Assembly (NCBI GenBank): GCA_012862575.1
Contig: BLSF01000169.1
Coordinates: forward strand, 1 to 12,130
Direction: 5' to 3'
Origin: Parietichytrium sp. I65-24A
Lineage: Eukaryota > Sar > Bigyra > Thraustochytrida > Thraustochytriidae
DNA: 12,130 nucleotides
A model generated the notes under the pieces. It saw nothing but the letters and a program-made list of their open reading frames with translations. It was not told the origin of the DNA and searched no databases. Shown in pieces: positions 1 to 6,991 of this stretch. The position numbers and the translations under genes are program-made. The first letter of the stretch is position 1, and each line of letters starts with the position of its first letter.

Positions 1-102
1 CACGTGTGACTTTGACACCAATTTGGTGAAAATGATTAGTCTCTTGTTAAACTTTCTCGGACTTGGTGGCTCACGGTTTTATATCTCTTTGTAATGAAAT
101 AG

Positions 103-744
103 TCTTGGATGCAATTACATTGGTGATGAAGTAGCATTAGCGATCGGTCGCGCGTTGGAGAAGAACACTACCCTGACTACATTGGAGTACGTGTGACTTT
201 GACACTGGATTAGTGAAAGAGATAAGTCTCTTGCTGATCTTTCTCGGACTTTGTGGCTGACGACTTCATGTCTTTTTGTAATGAAATAGTCTTGAAGATA
301 GTCGTATTGGCGCTGAAGGAGCATCAGCGATCGGTCGCGCGTTGGAGAAAAACACTGCCCTGACTACATTGGTGTACGTGTGACTTCGACACCAATTTGG
401 TGAAAATGATTAGTCTCTTGCTGAACTTTCTGGGGCTTTGTGGCTGACGACTTTATGTCTTTTCGTGATGAAATAGTCTTGACGGCAACAGCATTGGCGA
501 TGAAGGAGCATCAGCGATCGCTCGCGCGTTGGAGAAGAACACTGCGCTGACTACATTGAAGCACGTGTGACTTTGACACCATAATTAGTCTCTTGCTGAA
601 CTTTCTCGGACTTGGCGGCTGACGACTTCTTGTCTTTTCGTGATGAAATAGGCGTAGCGGCAATGACATTGGCGATGAAGGAGAATCAGCGATCGGTGGC
701 GCGTTGGAGAAGAACACTGCGCTGACTACGTTGAAGCACGTATG
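103..744 (+). CDS. LRR protein, 3' part, one exon per 28-residue repeat
   Basis: The exons are 103-186, 290-373, 477-560 and 652-735, each exactly 84 bp; the last may read on to a TGA at 742-744. Each encodes one ribonuclease-inhibitor-type leucine-rich repeat with the core IGDEGASAIGRALEKN followed by LTTL. Unspliced, the strand is full of stops. Splicing at GTACGT (187, 374) or GCACGT (561) donors and at AAATAG or AAATAGG acceptors leaves all four exons open and rebuilds codons across the junctions, giving LTTLDL, LTTLVL and LTTLKR. All junctions have the same phase (2+1), so any number of exons stays in frame. Such repeats usually form a curved protein-binding surface. The 5' part lies outside the window, so any effector or nucleotide-binding domain is unseen. 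The last exon is the least canonical (RSGND in place of LDGNS). The alternative is a decayed tandem array, but four intact 84-bp exons argue against it. Confidence 0.72.
187..289 (+). other. Intron between LRR exons 1 and 2 (GT-AG)
   Basis: A 103-bp intron with the donor GTACGTGTGA and the acceptor GAAATAG. A branch-point-like CTGAC lies at 257-261, followed by the pyrimidine-rich TTCATGTCTTTTT before the acceptor. The coordinates are fixed by the requirement that both neighbouring exons are 84 bp and join in frame. Confidence 0.7.
374..476 (+). other. Intron between LRR exons 2 and 3 (GT-AG)
   Basis: A 103-bp intron with donor GTACGTGTGA and acceptor GAAATAG, nearly identical in sequence to the preceding intron. 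It has the same internal GGCTGACGAC branch-point-like motif. Confidence 0.7.
561..651 (+). other. Intron between LRR exons 3 and 4 (GC-AG donor)
   Basis: A 91-bp intron with the donor GCACGTGTGA, so a GC-AG intron if the reading is right. It is 12 bp shorter than its sisters because of a deletion just after ACACCA. The acceptor is GAAATAG followed by G rather than T. A GT placed 4 bases downstream would give an 88-bp exon and break the frame, so GC is preferred. Confidence 0.6.
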
Positions 745-1426
745 ACTTTGACACCGGTCTGACACCTAACAGCGACATCTGATTGGAAAGAAACCCCGAG
801 AAAGAGCGAACGACGGCTCTACAATGCAGAGATTTGACCGCCTCTCAACAGCAGAGCGTCAGAGCACCAATTGAGGAGACTCTGCGTAGCACGACGCAGA
901 CTTTATAAAATGATAAATGGCAAAGTAAAGAAAGTTGAGGAACACGTGAGAGAGATTGAATTAGCTCTTGTAGTTCTGAGATCTGAGCGGCCTGAGTTAG
1001 GTGATAGGAGAACATGGAGAGGTGATGGTTAGGTTTGCTCCAACTCTATGGCATGGAGTTCTACTGTGTGGCGTAGTGTGCACCTTAGAGCACACTTCAC
1101 AGTAGTAGTAGTAGAGGCAGGTTCCAGGAGAGATACTGGAGACCTAAGCCCACCCTTGTCAATTCGCCGTTCGAGTGTGTCGTCGACACTTGCGAGACTG
1201 TGCGCGTGCGTGTGGACGATGTCTCATAGTGGCCAGTAAATACTACGGTATTCACTGGTAGGAGAGCCAAGAACCAACGCAATGGCATTGCTATGGCAAG
1301 GGTTACAGCTGCTCTGCTGGAAGGCGTTTTAAAATTGTGATTTGGAAGAAGAAGGAAAAGAGAAGGAGTACTGAGTACTAATACGCAAGGAAAAAGTAGA
1401 GAAGGAGACGAAAAGAAATCGCGAAG
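745..1426. other. Intergenic stretch with two hairpins, no gene seen
   Basis: No convincing coding region on either strand. It contains a perfect 7-bp hairpin at 881-900 (TCTGCGT and ACGCAGA around 6 bases), a longer compound hairpin at 1061-1105, a short GTA microsatellite near 1101-1112, and a purine-rich tract at about 1345-1425 just before the ATG at 1427. Reading frames across 1048-1584 overlap each other on both strands and look like chance. Confidence 0.5.
1061..1105. other. Compound inverted repeat, possible RNA hairpin
   Basis: The outer arms are CTACTGTG (1061-1068) and CACAGTAG (1098-1105). The inner arms are AGTGTGC (1075-1081) and GCACACT (1090-1096) around an 8-base loop. Between outer and inner stems the left side bulges by 6 bases and the right by 1. 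This makes 15 perfect pairs in 45 bases. No function can be assigned. Confidence 0.4.
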
Positions 1427-2547
1427 ATGAGTGCACAAAATGGGAAAAGAAGAAGACCGCAGGGAGGAGTGTTAGAGGATAGAAGAACGAAGAAACACCA
1501 ACCTCTACATAAGACTGGGTACGCCACCCTTATGAGCTTAGACACCAAGTTGTCCCCAATCTTCGTTTTCTTTTTGGCACCCACCGTCAGTCACCGCACG
1601 CAGTTGGCACCGCCTGAAAGGTTCGATGCGTACTTTCTAAAGCTTCGGCTCATCGACTCGAATCCGCAATCCCTCCAGGAGCTGTGCGTGATCGGGAACG
1701 AAGAGTCACACCTCTCGGACCAGATAAACTCCTATCAAATAAGCGGACTTGGGACTGTGTGCATGCTGTTGGAACTCAACGAACACCATGGGGTCGACTT
1801 GAAGATGTTTTTGGTACGTTCCATGATCCAGGATCCGCCGTTCATATCAGTCTCCCCTCATCAGATCGGCATAACCGTGGTAAAGTCCGGCACGGCTGAC
1901 CATCTCGCCAGGTCGCTCTTCAAAGGCCTCAACGACCTCGACGGCCCGAATCAAGATCTAGGTATGGGCATGGGCCCAGATAAGCCGTCGTGAGTTATCC
2001 CCTTTCCGGGTGCTGAAGCACCGCGGCAAGGGGCCATCGTCAATCCTGCTCAGAAGTGGATGCGAGTTCGGTCGCGCCACTCATCGCTTGAGGAGCTGTA
2101 CAAAGACGCCCCGAGCTACGTCGACGTCTTCATCCACGCACAAGCCACGTCTAATGTCAGGAAAGACGGCGTCTGGCTCGATAGGATCTTTCTGCACTCC
2201 CCTGCCACGACCTGCACTGACTCGGCTTCACGGTGCTGTCGTGGATCGACCTGACACCGCGCCACGAATGCGACGCACAATCTAATGCGACCGTTGTGAA
2301 CCCGAGATCAGCGTTCCAAAGCCAACTTTCCCGGGCAAGTCACGAACAACTCTTCGTCTCTGTGCTTTTTGGAGGTGGCGCGACTGTGGTTTACGAAAGT
2401 CACGAAAGTTACGAAGGACCCGTTGTTACGGAGGGCGTTTTAGTTGAAATCTTCTTTTCGATTTTGATGGTTCTAGTAAAATGTAAAATGGCCAAGGTCC
2501 AAGGCGAAGCTCGATTGAGTTCTCGAGCAATGAGAATGGAAGTTTGA
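1427..2547 (+). pseudogene. Unrecognised broken coding-like region
   Basis: From the ATG at 1427 one frame is open for 188 codons to a TGA at 1991-1993. The same frame then continues open to 2254, including a protein-like stretch around LEELYKDAPSYVDVF. After about 2224 the better frame is one that reads TVLSWIDLTPRHECD and runs to a TGA at 2545-2547. This would fit a gene with one stop and one frameshift, or several exons whose joints I could not place. A strong donor-like GTGAGT at 1990-1995 overlaps the TGA, but no acceptor restores the better frame. The first 40 residues are very basic and may be leader rather than protein. I recognise no domain, and it may not be coding. Confidence 0.3.
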
Positions 2548-2551
2548 CCAC

Positions 2552-2602
2552 CACCCCACCTTCCGAGAGGGTTTGTTTACGCACTCACTTCGTGGCTTCA
2601 CT
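2552..2602 (+). repeat. 51-bp dispersed element, copy 1
   Basis: Begins CACCCCACCTTCCGA and ends CGTGGCTTCACT. It is preceded by GTTTGACCA (2542-2550) and followed directly by GTTTGACCA (2603-2611), which resemble a 9-bp target-site duplication. It differs from the other copies by GAGAGG in place of GATAGG. Confidence 0.85.
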
Positions 2603-2612
2603 GTTTGACCAC

Positions 2613-2663
2613 CACCCCACCTTCCGATAGGGTTTGTTTACGCACTCACTTCGTGGCTTCCCT
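2613..2663 (+). repeat. 51-bp dispersed element, copy 2
   Basis: In tandem with copy 1 at a 61-bp period. GTTTGACCA occurs on both sides, at 2603-2611 and 2665-2673. The 3' end reads CTTCCCT rather than CTTCACT. The pair could arise by tandem duplication of element plus flank. Confidence 0.85.
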
Positions 2664-2801
2664 TGTTTGACCACTTCAAGTTCGATTCGCGGAACTCATT
2701 CAAATAATAGAGTCGACTATTCATTCGACTGATACTCGGCCTGATTGTGGAGGAAAGATAATTTCATAAGCGTTCCGGAACGGATCCTAGCAGCATTGAT
2801 T

Positions 2802-2852
2802 CACCCCACCTTCCGATAGGGTTTGTTTACGCTCTCACTTCGTGGCTTCACT
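2802..2852 (+). repeat. 51-bp dispersed element, copy 3
   Basis: Flanked by GCATTGAT at 2793-2800 and 2854-2861. It carries GCTCTCAC where copies 1 and 2 have GCACTCAC, a variant shared with copy 4. This suggests copies 3 and 4 derive from one another. Confidence 0.85.
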
Positions 2853-2895
2853 GGCATTGATTGATACACCCCACCGGTGGCATTGATTAACAGTA

Positions 2896-2946
2896 AGTGA
2901 AGCCACGAAGTGAGAGCGTAAACAAACCCTATCGGAAGGTGGGGTG
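2896..2946 (-). repeat. 51-bp dispersed element, copy 4 (inverted)
   Basis: The exact reverse complement of copy 3 over the core. GCATTGAT follows directly at 2947-2954, and another GCATTGAT lies at 2880-2887, separated from the element by 8 bases. With copy 3 it forms a foldback structure. Confidence 0.85.
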
Positions 2947-3224
2947 GCATTGATCATCTACGTTGCACGGAGCGGGTTTGAACACGGAAATCCGTGCACA
3001 CACTCGACTCTCCTCTGTCTGGTGTATGGTGAGTGTATGGTGTATGCGCGTGGCGTATGGCAAGTAAGGGCAGGATCTATCTGGTAGCTTTACGGACGAG
3101 TTTAAGTTCCTGGACTCATTTCTGTGCGTGCAAATGCAGGCGAAACTGGACAACTTCAAGTCCCGGCGAATTTGTGAGCAGAGTGAAGCCTAATCAAGAG
3201 GTTGACTTTAAGTGTTTCCATTCC

Positions 3225-3372
3225 CGAGGGTTTGTGAATGCCTGGAAAAGACGAGTCTTGAAACAAGCTCCGCGCCTCCACAGAAAACCCTCCCTTGATG
3301 TCCAGGTTCGAAGAAAAACTAAAAGTCAACAAGGTGTACATAAAAGGCTGTAAGCTCTTCGTTGTGCATTGT
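3225..3372 (+). repeat. Diverged dispersed repeat, copy A
   Basis: Shares blocks in the same order with 4235-4435: GAGGGTTTGTGAATGCCTGG, then AAGCTCCGCGCCT, then CAGGTTCGAAGAAAAACT, then CTCTTCGTTGTGCATTG. Spacing is similar but not identical. This is an old repeat or duplicated segment of unknown nature. Confidence 0.5.
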
Positions 3373-3743
3373 TTGGGTGAAGCAATTTACTGGTGCTGAC
3401 ATTTATGTTCCTTTCACGAGCGAGGTTTCAGCAGCGCACGCTCCTAATCATGGCGCAAAGCTGGTTGCTTCTCCCAGGGACTTGGCTCGTACCTCTTCTT
3501 AGAGATAAATTTAAGACAGCGTCCGGGAAGCAACACTCATTTCCATACTACGCAGGCCTATCCTTTGCCGCGGGAACAACCCTATAAACTAATTGCGCAA
3601 CCCTATCGAATTGCAGGATAGATAACGTGTCAGAGCACACGATAGGCCATTTTTCGTCCTTGCCCAACCTCAACTACTTCCTGGCGATCAAACGCTTCAT
3701 GTGTGGAATCACTGCACAATTTCATGTCTTCTATACTTTGGCA

Positions 3744-3815
3744 AAAAAAGTTGACAAGAACTTGACATCAAGTGGCCTAGCCCTATTCACGAGGGTTGTG
3801 GATTCCCGGAAAGAC
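3744..3815 (+). repeat. Diverged dispersed repeat, partial copy B
   Basis: Contains AAAAAGTTGAC, TTGACATCAAG and GAGGGTTGTGGATTCCCGG, matching the first part of the copy at 4153-4435. The later blocks are not seen. Confidence 0.35.
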
Positions 3816-4152
3816 TGCTCACTGTCATACCCACATGCACACGCACGCACGAGCAGTTCGACATTTTCTTATTTTCTGGCGCGGGGTTTATCGTTACCGA
3901 TACAGTCAATTAACACTGTAAACAAGAATCTGTGCTCCCCTGTGCTTCCTTGTGCTCCCTTAGGATTATCGGGTGGGTAATAGTTCTAGATAGCTAGATA
4001 CTACCCATTAAGCTAGCTAGAGAGTATATGTCTCAGAGCGTACATGTCCCCGTCTAGGGAAAACCTGCTAGTGGGAAGACGTCTTTGGAGTCAACGACTC
4101 GTTTGTAGTATCCACGCGGTGAAGATTTACTTTTCTTCATCAATCAAAAAGT

Positions 4153-4435
4153 TGACATCAATCGATCCAATATTTGAAGTCGCCGATGGAATTGGACGAG
4201 TTTGCCGAGTGTGTCTGTGAAAATAAAATTAACAGCAGAGGGTTGTAGATTCCTGAACCAGGAAGGCGAGTTTTGAAGTGAGCTCCGCGCCTTTGCTACT
4301 ACGAATCTCTATAACTCTGTAGGAAACGCTTCCAGTCACGCCAAGGTTCCGAAAAGAAAACTCCAAAAGCATCCAAAGCTCAGAGAGGTGGATAGATAAA
4401 ACTTTGAAGTCTTCGTTTTGCATTGCTTGCACGAC
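4153..4435 (+). repeat. Diverged dispersed repeat, copy C
   Basis: Holds GAGGGTTGTAGATTCCTG, GAGCTCCGCGCCT, CAAGGTTCCGAAAAGAAAAC and GTCTTCGTTTTGCATTGC in the same order as the copy near 3225-3372. Upstream it has AAAGTTGACATCAA, also found near 3748-3772. On the reverse strand both copies could encode a short GAEL(V/T)S(R/K)L string, so they may be remnants of a coding sequence. Confidence 0.5.
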
Positions 4436-5314
4436 CAAATTTCTTCACGCCATTTTTACGAGTATTTAGCAATGCAAGCATTGCTTCCCGCGGAAGGTTC
4501 CCAAAGGCGCATCTTTGTGGAAAAGTATAAAAGAGAGAAAACATTTGAGGAAGTACCGACTCCGGCGCGAGTACGCTATGAGTCGGCTTGCTGTATATTT
4601 TGGTTAGTGCGCTTACAGAACACACTTTACTTTTTATTCCACTCCAACCTCAGAACCTTAGTGCTACTAGTACAGGTCGCCGGACCTTTGCTGCTCCGCT
4701 GTTCGTCCTCAAACACGATGTGAGGTGAGGACCGAAGATGACAGGTATGACAGGATCTTGCCTTACTCCGTGCACCAGCTGGGCTAGCCGGGCATTAATT
4801 TCTAGAAATGTGTGAACGAGCGTTGACTCATTCCTTCTGAATTCTGGATTCTGGTTGTCAACTGTCGGACGAACAGGCTCTCCGCGTCCCTCTCAGGAGT
4901 CAGTCAAGCCCACCTCTTGAGTCTCGCGTGAGCACCCCCGTTGGTTGCATCCTCACAACGAGTACATGACACGATCACACATGCCAGACCGACGGATTCA
5001 AAAGTCAACACCGTCACGAAGTTGTGTCAGAGTGTGCACCAAGCGAAACTGCGTTCGGAATTCGGAAATTTTGCGCCTTTTCGCTGGTTACACTTTTTTA
5101 TATTTGCTGGCTAAGGTGAGAATCGAGTACCGTACCCGAGTTGAGTAGAGGTGCGAGTAACGTACCGGTACCCGTATTCGCAGTTGCTCAATGTCAGAGA
5201 AAGATGGTTTTTAGTTTCGGTTGGCGCATTTTGGCTCATTTTTCATCAATCGAAATTTTGCGAGCATTGATGTGAATCGTTTGTCTCGACATTCGCTTTG
5301 TCAGCAAAAGAGAC

Positions 5315-5336
5315 GGAGGAAGGAGGAAGGAGGAAG
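5315..5336 (+). repeat. Short GGAGGAA microsatellite
   Basis: Three tandem copies of the heptamer GGAGGAA, about 530 bases before the start of the ubiquitin-like gene. It is a purine-only tract. Confidence 0.7.
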
Positions 5337-5612
5337 ATGTGGAGAGGGAATGTGTTTGGGTTGTACACGTACGTAACCAGCTGATCTTAGCGCAGAGAGG
5401 AGCCCTTCTACGGAACGTGCTGACGTTTCTACTTTACTTACTACTGTTCTGATAATAGCTGTTTCGTAGAGCTGGGAGGTAACCGAGCTAAGATGGACCG
5501 ACAACTACCCATCGATGAATCCAATTCCATCCATCTCGGCAATCTCGGCAATGCTTTAAATGTTTTCTTCACTTACGAATGTTGCGTTGCTCTGGATCGT
5601 CTTTCTTTTGAT

Positions 5613-5868
5613 CAGTCAACAGTCAATCAACAAACAACAATCAACAATCAACAATCAAAGAAAGGATCATACACAAACACACATACATCCATTCAATCAA
5701 CATACATTACATACACATACAACACAAACACAAACACATAACAAGCAAGCCGTCCCCAATCCGCATACCGACTGCGATTACTGAGTACTGAGTCCACTCT
5801 CCGGTGGCAGAGCACAGTCAGAGCACATTCAGAGCGCAAGAAGACGCGCTCCTCACTTATCCTTAGCC
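5613..5868 (+). promoter_or_regulatory. Low-G leader region before the ubiquitin-like gene
   Basis: Begins with CAATCAA and ACAAT repeats, then runs from 5666 to 5744 as 79 bases with no G at all, rich in ACACA and ATACA. Such a strand has little capacity to form structure. Its position just before the ATG at 5869 suggests a 5' leader. No clear TATA element could be fixed. A start context of TTAGCCATGT has a purine at -3. The leader role is inference. Confidence 0.35.
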
Positions 5869-6636
5869 ATGTCGTTGCCAGATTCCACGTGGTCCATCAA
5901 GGATCTCAAGTCGCTCATCTCTCGCGCTGGTCTCAACACCAGCGGTTGCCTGGACAAGGCGGACCTCGTGGCGCAGGCCCTCTCCGCGCACGCTCGGCTC
6001 TCCCAGGCGCAAGGTTCAACAAACAAGTCAACCGGTTCAAACGTGTCAAATTCTTCGAACAGGTCAAACGGGCACAACGCTGGACCATCGCGCGGCCGCT
6101 CAAAGTCGCCAAAGCCAAACAACAGAAAGGAGGAAGACTCGGAGGAGGAGGACTCCCTGGATGAAGACTCGGGGTTGGAGTCGGCGTCGGAGCCTGAGGT
6201 GAAGATAAACAACAGCACCAAGAAGAAGAAGAATTCAGCGAGCGATAGCTTTGTGTTCGTCCAAAAGAATTATTCTGGAGACCGTGGCAGGTCCAGGAAG
6301 AGTATGAAACTCGAGGTGGTTATTATCGAGGGCGAAAGGAAAGAAGTCTCGAAGAGGATGGTCGCGATCGGTAAATCGTGCAAAACGCTGCGAGATCTTT
6401 GCAACCAGTGCTCACCGCCACAGCGTGATGGTTACACCTTGGTCCGCAACACCATCATTCGAGGCGGGTACGTGGTGGACGACGCGACTCCTATTTCTGA
6501 CATCCAAGACCAAGGAGTTACTATCACGTACGAGTACCGTCGTTTCAGGAAGCAGGAGTCGGGAGGCATCGCAGACATCATAGTGTTTTTCGTTATTGTC
6601 CTATTCCTGGTAAACCTGGGAAGTGCCTTTCGCTAG
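5869..6636 (+). CDS. SAP-like plus ubiquitin-like protein with C-terminal membrane anchor
   Basis: The product is 255 residues in a single exon. Residues 1-45 resemble the helix-extended SAP-like fold also found in the C-terminal part of MANF/ARMET proteins, with IKDLKSLISRAGL, then GCLDKADLVAQAL. Residues 46-145 are a polar, disordered-looking linker with Ser/Asn repeats, an acidic block (88-110) and a KKKK patch. Residues 146-226 look like a beta-grasp ubiquitin-like domain: a KLEVVIIEG first strand, a polar helix near 172-182, TLVRNTIIRGG and VDDATPISD where ubiquitin has its LIFAG and LEDGRTLSD segments, and a final VTITYEY strand. Residues 233-251 are one strongly hydrophobic helix ending at GSAFR, so it is probably tail-anchored facing the cytosol. 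There is no exposed diglycine end, so conjugation is unlikely; an adaptor or scaffold is more plausible. The ATG at 5869 is the first in frame with a fair context. Domain calls are by eye. Confidence 0.72.
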   Translation: MSLPDSTWSIKDLKSLISRAGLNTSGCLDKADLVAQALSAHARLSQAQGSTNKSTGSNVSNSSNRSNGHNAGPSRGRSKSPKPNNRKEEDSEEEDSLDEDSGLESASEPEVKINNSTKKKKNSASDSFVFVQKNYSGDRGRSRKSMKLEVVIIEGERKEVSKRMVAIGKSCKTLRDLCNQCSPPQRDGYTLVRNTIIRGGYVVDDATPISDIQDQGVTITYEYRRFRKQESGGIADIIVFFVIVLFLVNLGSAFR

Positions 6637-6991
6637 CCATGATAGTGGCAACTCTCTGCGTTTACGTTATTGCCGCAGTCCTCAGGCTGCTGCTACGGGG
6701 TGCAACACGACAAGTGAAGCCACGAAGTGAGTGCGTAAACAAACCGTATCGGAAGGTGGGGTGGCACCACGAGCAGCTTTCTCCTTACAGAACCCATTTA
6801 CAAGAATTTTGTAGTCTTTGCAAGCACGTCCAATTCTGGGCTATTCTTTTCACCATGTAAAGTCCTAAGTGGTTCAGCACGAATTGGCCAAAAATTTGGT
6901 CATAATTTCGTAATCATATACATGACAGTCATGGGAACCAACCCCGAAAACGAGCTTGACTCTATAAAAGTTAATCTTCTCGATATCTCGT
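6637..6991. other. 3' flank of the ubiquitin-like gene
   Basis: Contains the fifth 51-bp element and otherwise no supported gene. A 73-codon frame starts 2 bases after the stop (ATG at 6639) and begins with a hydrophobic run, IVATLCVYVIAAVLRLLL, but continues straight through the inserted repeat. A TCTATAAAAG motif lies at 6960-6969 with no gene placed suitably for it. Confidence 0.4.
6713..6763 (-). repeat. 51-bp dispersed element, copy 5
   Basis: Lies about 3.8 kb from the others, 76 bases after the stop of the ubiquitin-like gene. It is flanked by GCAACACGA (6702-6710) and GCACCACGA (6764-6772), which match at 8 of 9 bases. It has the GCACTCAC variant of copies 1 and 2 and one private change (GATACGG for GATAGGG). 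Its flanks are unrelated to those of the other copies, which supports independent insertion. Confidence 0.85.

Larger units (their letters stand above)
1..739 (+). repeat. Tandem 187-bp exon-intron units of the LRR gene
   Basis: Four tandem units are visible. Exon starts lie at 103, 290, 477 and 652, so the first two steps are 187 bp and the third is 175 bp because of a 12-bp deletion in the third intron. Intron sequence is as conserved between units as exon sequence. This points to recent duplication or gene conversion of whole exon-intron modules rather than selection on the protein alone. Positions 1-102 are the end of an intron whose donor lies just outside the window. Confidence 0.85.
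2793..2954. mobile_element. Foldback element with 51-bp inverted arms (MITE-like)
   Basis: Copies 3 and 4 form 51-bp inverted arms around a 43-bp centre, and the whole is bounded by GCATTGAT at 2793-2800 and 2947-2954. The centre holds two more GCATTGAT copies and a CACCCCACCGGTGG remnant at 2867-2880, as if a smaller deleted copy sat inside. There is no coding sequence, so it would be non-autonomous. A perfect 12-bp palindrome CGTTCCGGAACG lies nearby at 2771-2782. Calling it a mobile element is inference from the flanking direct repeats. Confidence 0.55.
2955..5300. other. Mainly non-coding region with short reading frames
   Basis: Only short frames (61-117 codons) occur, overlapping on both strands, none with a recognisable domain. 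The clearest structure is a family of diverged repeats (3225-3372, 3744-3815, 4153-4435). Other items are a TAGCTAG and CTAGCTA inverted pair at 3991-4019 and two similar GTACC-rich stretches near 5127-5175, the second with the palindrome GTACCGGTAC. I found no RNA gene. Confidence 0.45.

Noticed and set aside
1-740. LRR array as a decayed pseudogene full of stops
   Set aside because: All stops fall in the introns; the four 84-bp exons are open, share phase and restore the LRR consensus at each junction.
115-765. Reverse-strand frames repeating SDRCQSHT-like peptides
   Set aside because: They are the antisense of the tandem LRR units and owe their repetition to those units.
1990-2053. 64-bp intron removing the TGA at 1991
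   Set aside because: The GTGAGT donor and CAG acceptor look good, but the joined frame becomes low-complexity and loses the better protein-like frame.
2542-2673. CRISPR-like repeat array
   Set aside because: There are only two tandem units, the spacer-like parts are themselves identical flanks, and the setting is eukaryotic.
2676-2692. tRNA or SINE B-box-like AGTTCGATTCG
   Set aside because: No cloverleaf or A box at a suitable distance.
6639-6860. A 73-codon gene right after the ubiquitin-like gene
   Set aside because: Two-thirds of it runs through the 51-bp repeat and flanking DNA; only the hydrophobic start is protein-like.
6960-6969. TATA box TCTATAAAAG
   Set aside because: No forward-strand gene begins within a sensible distance downstream.
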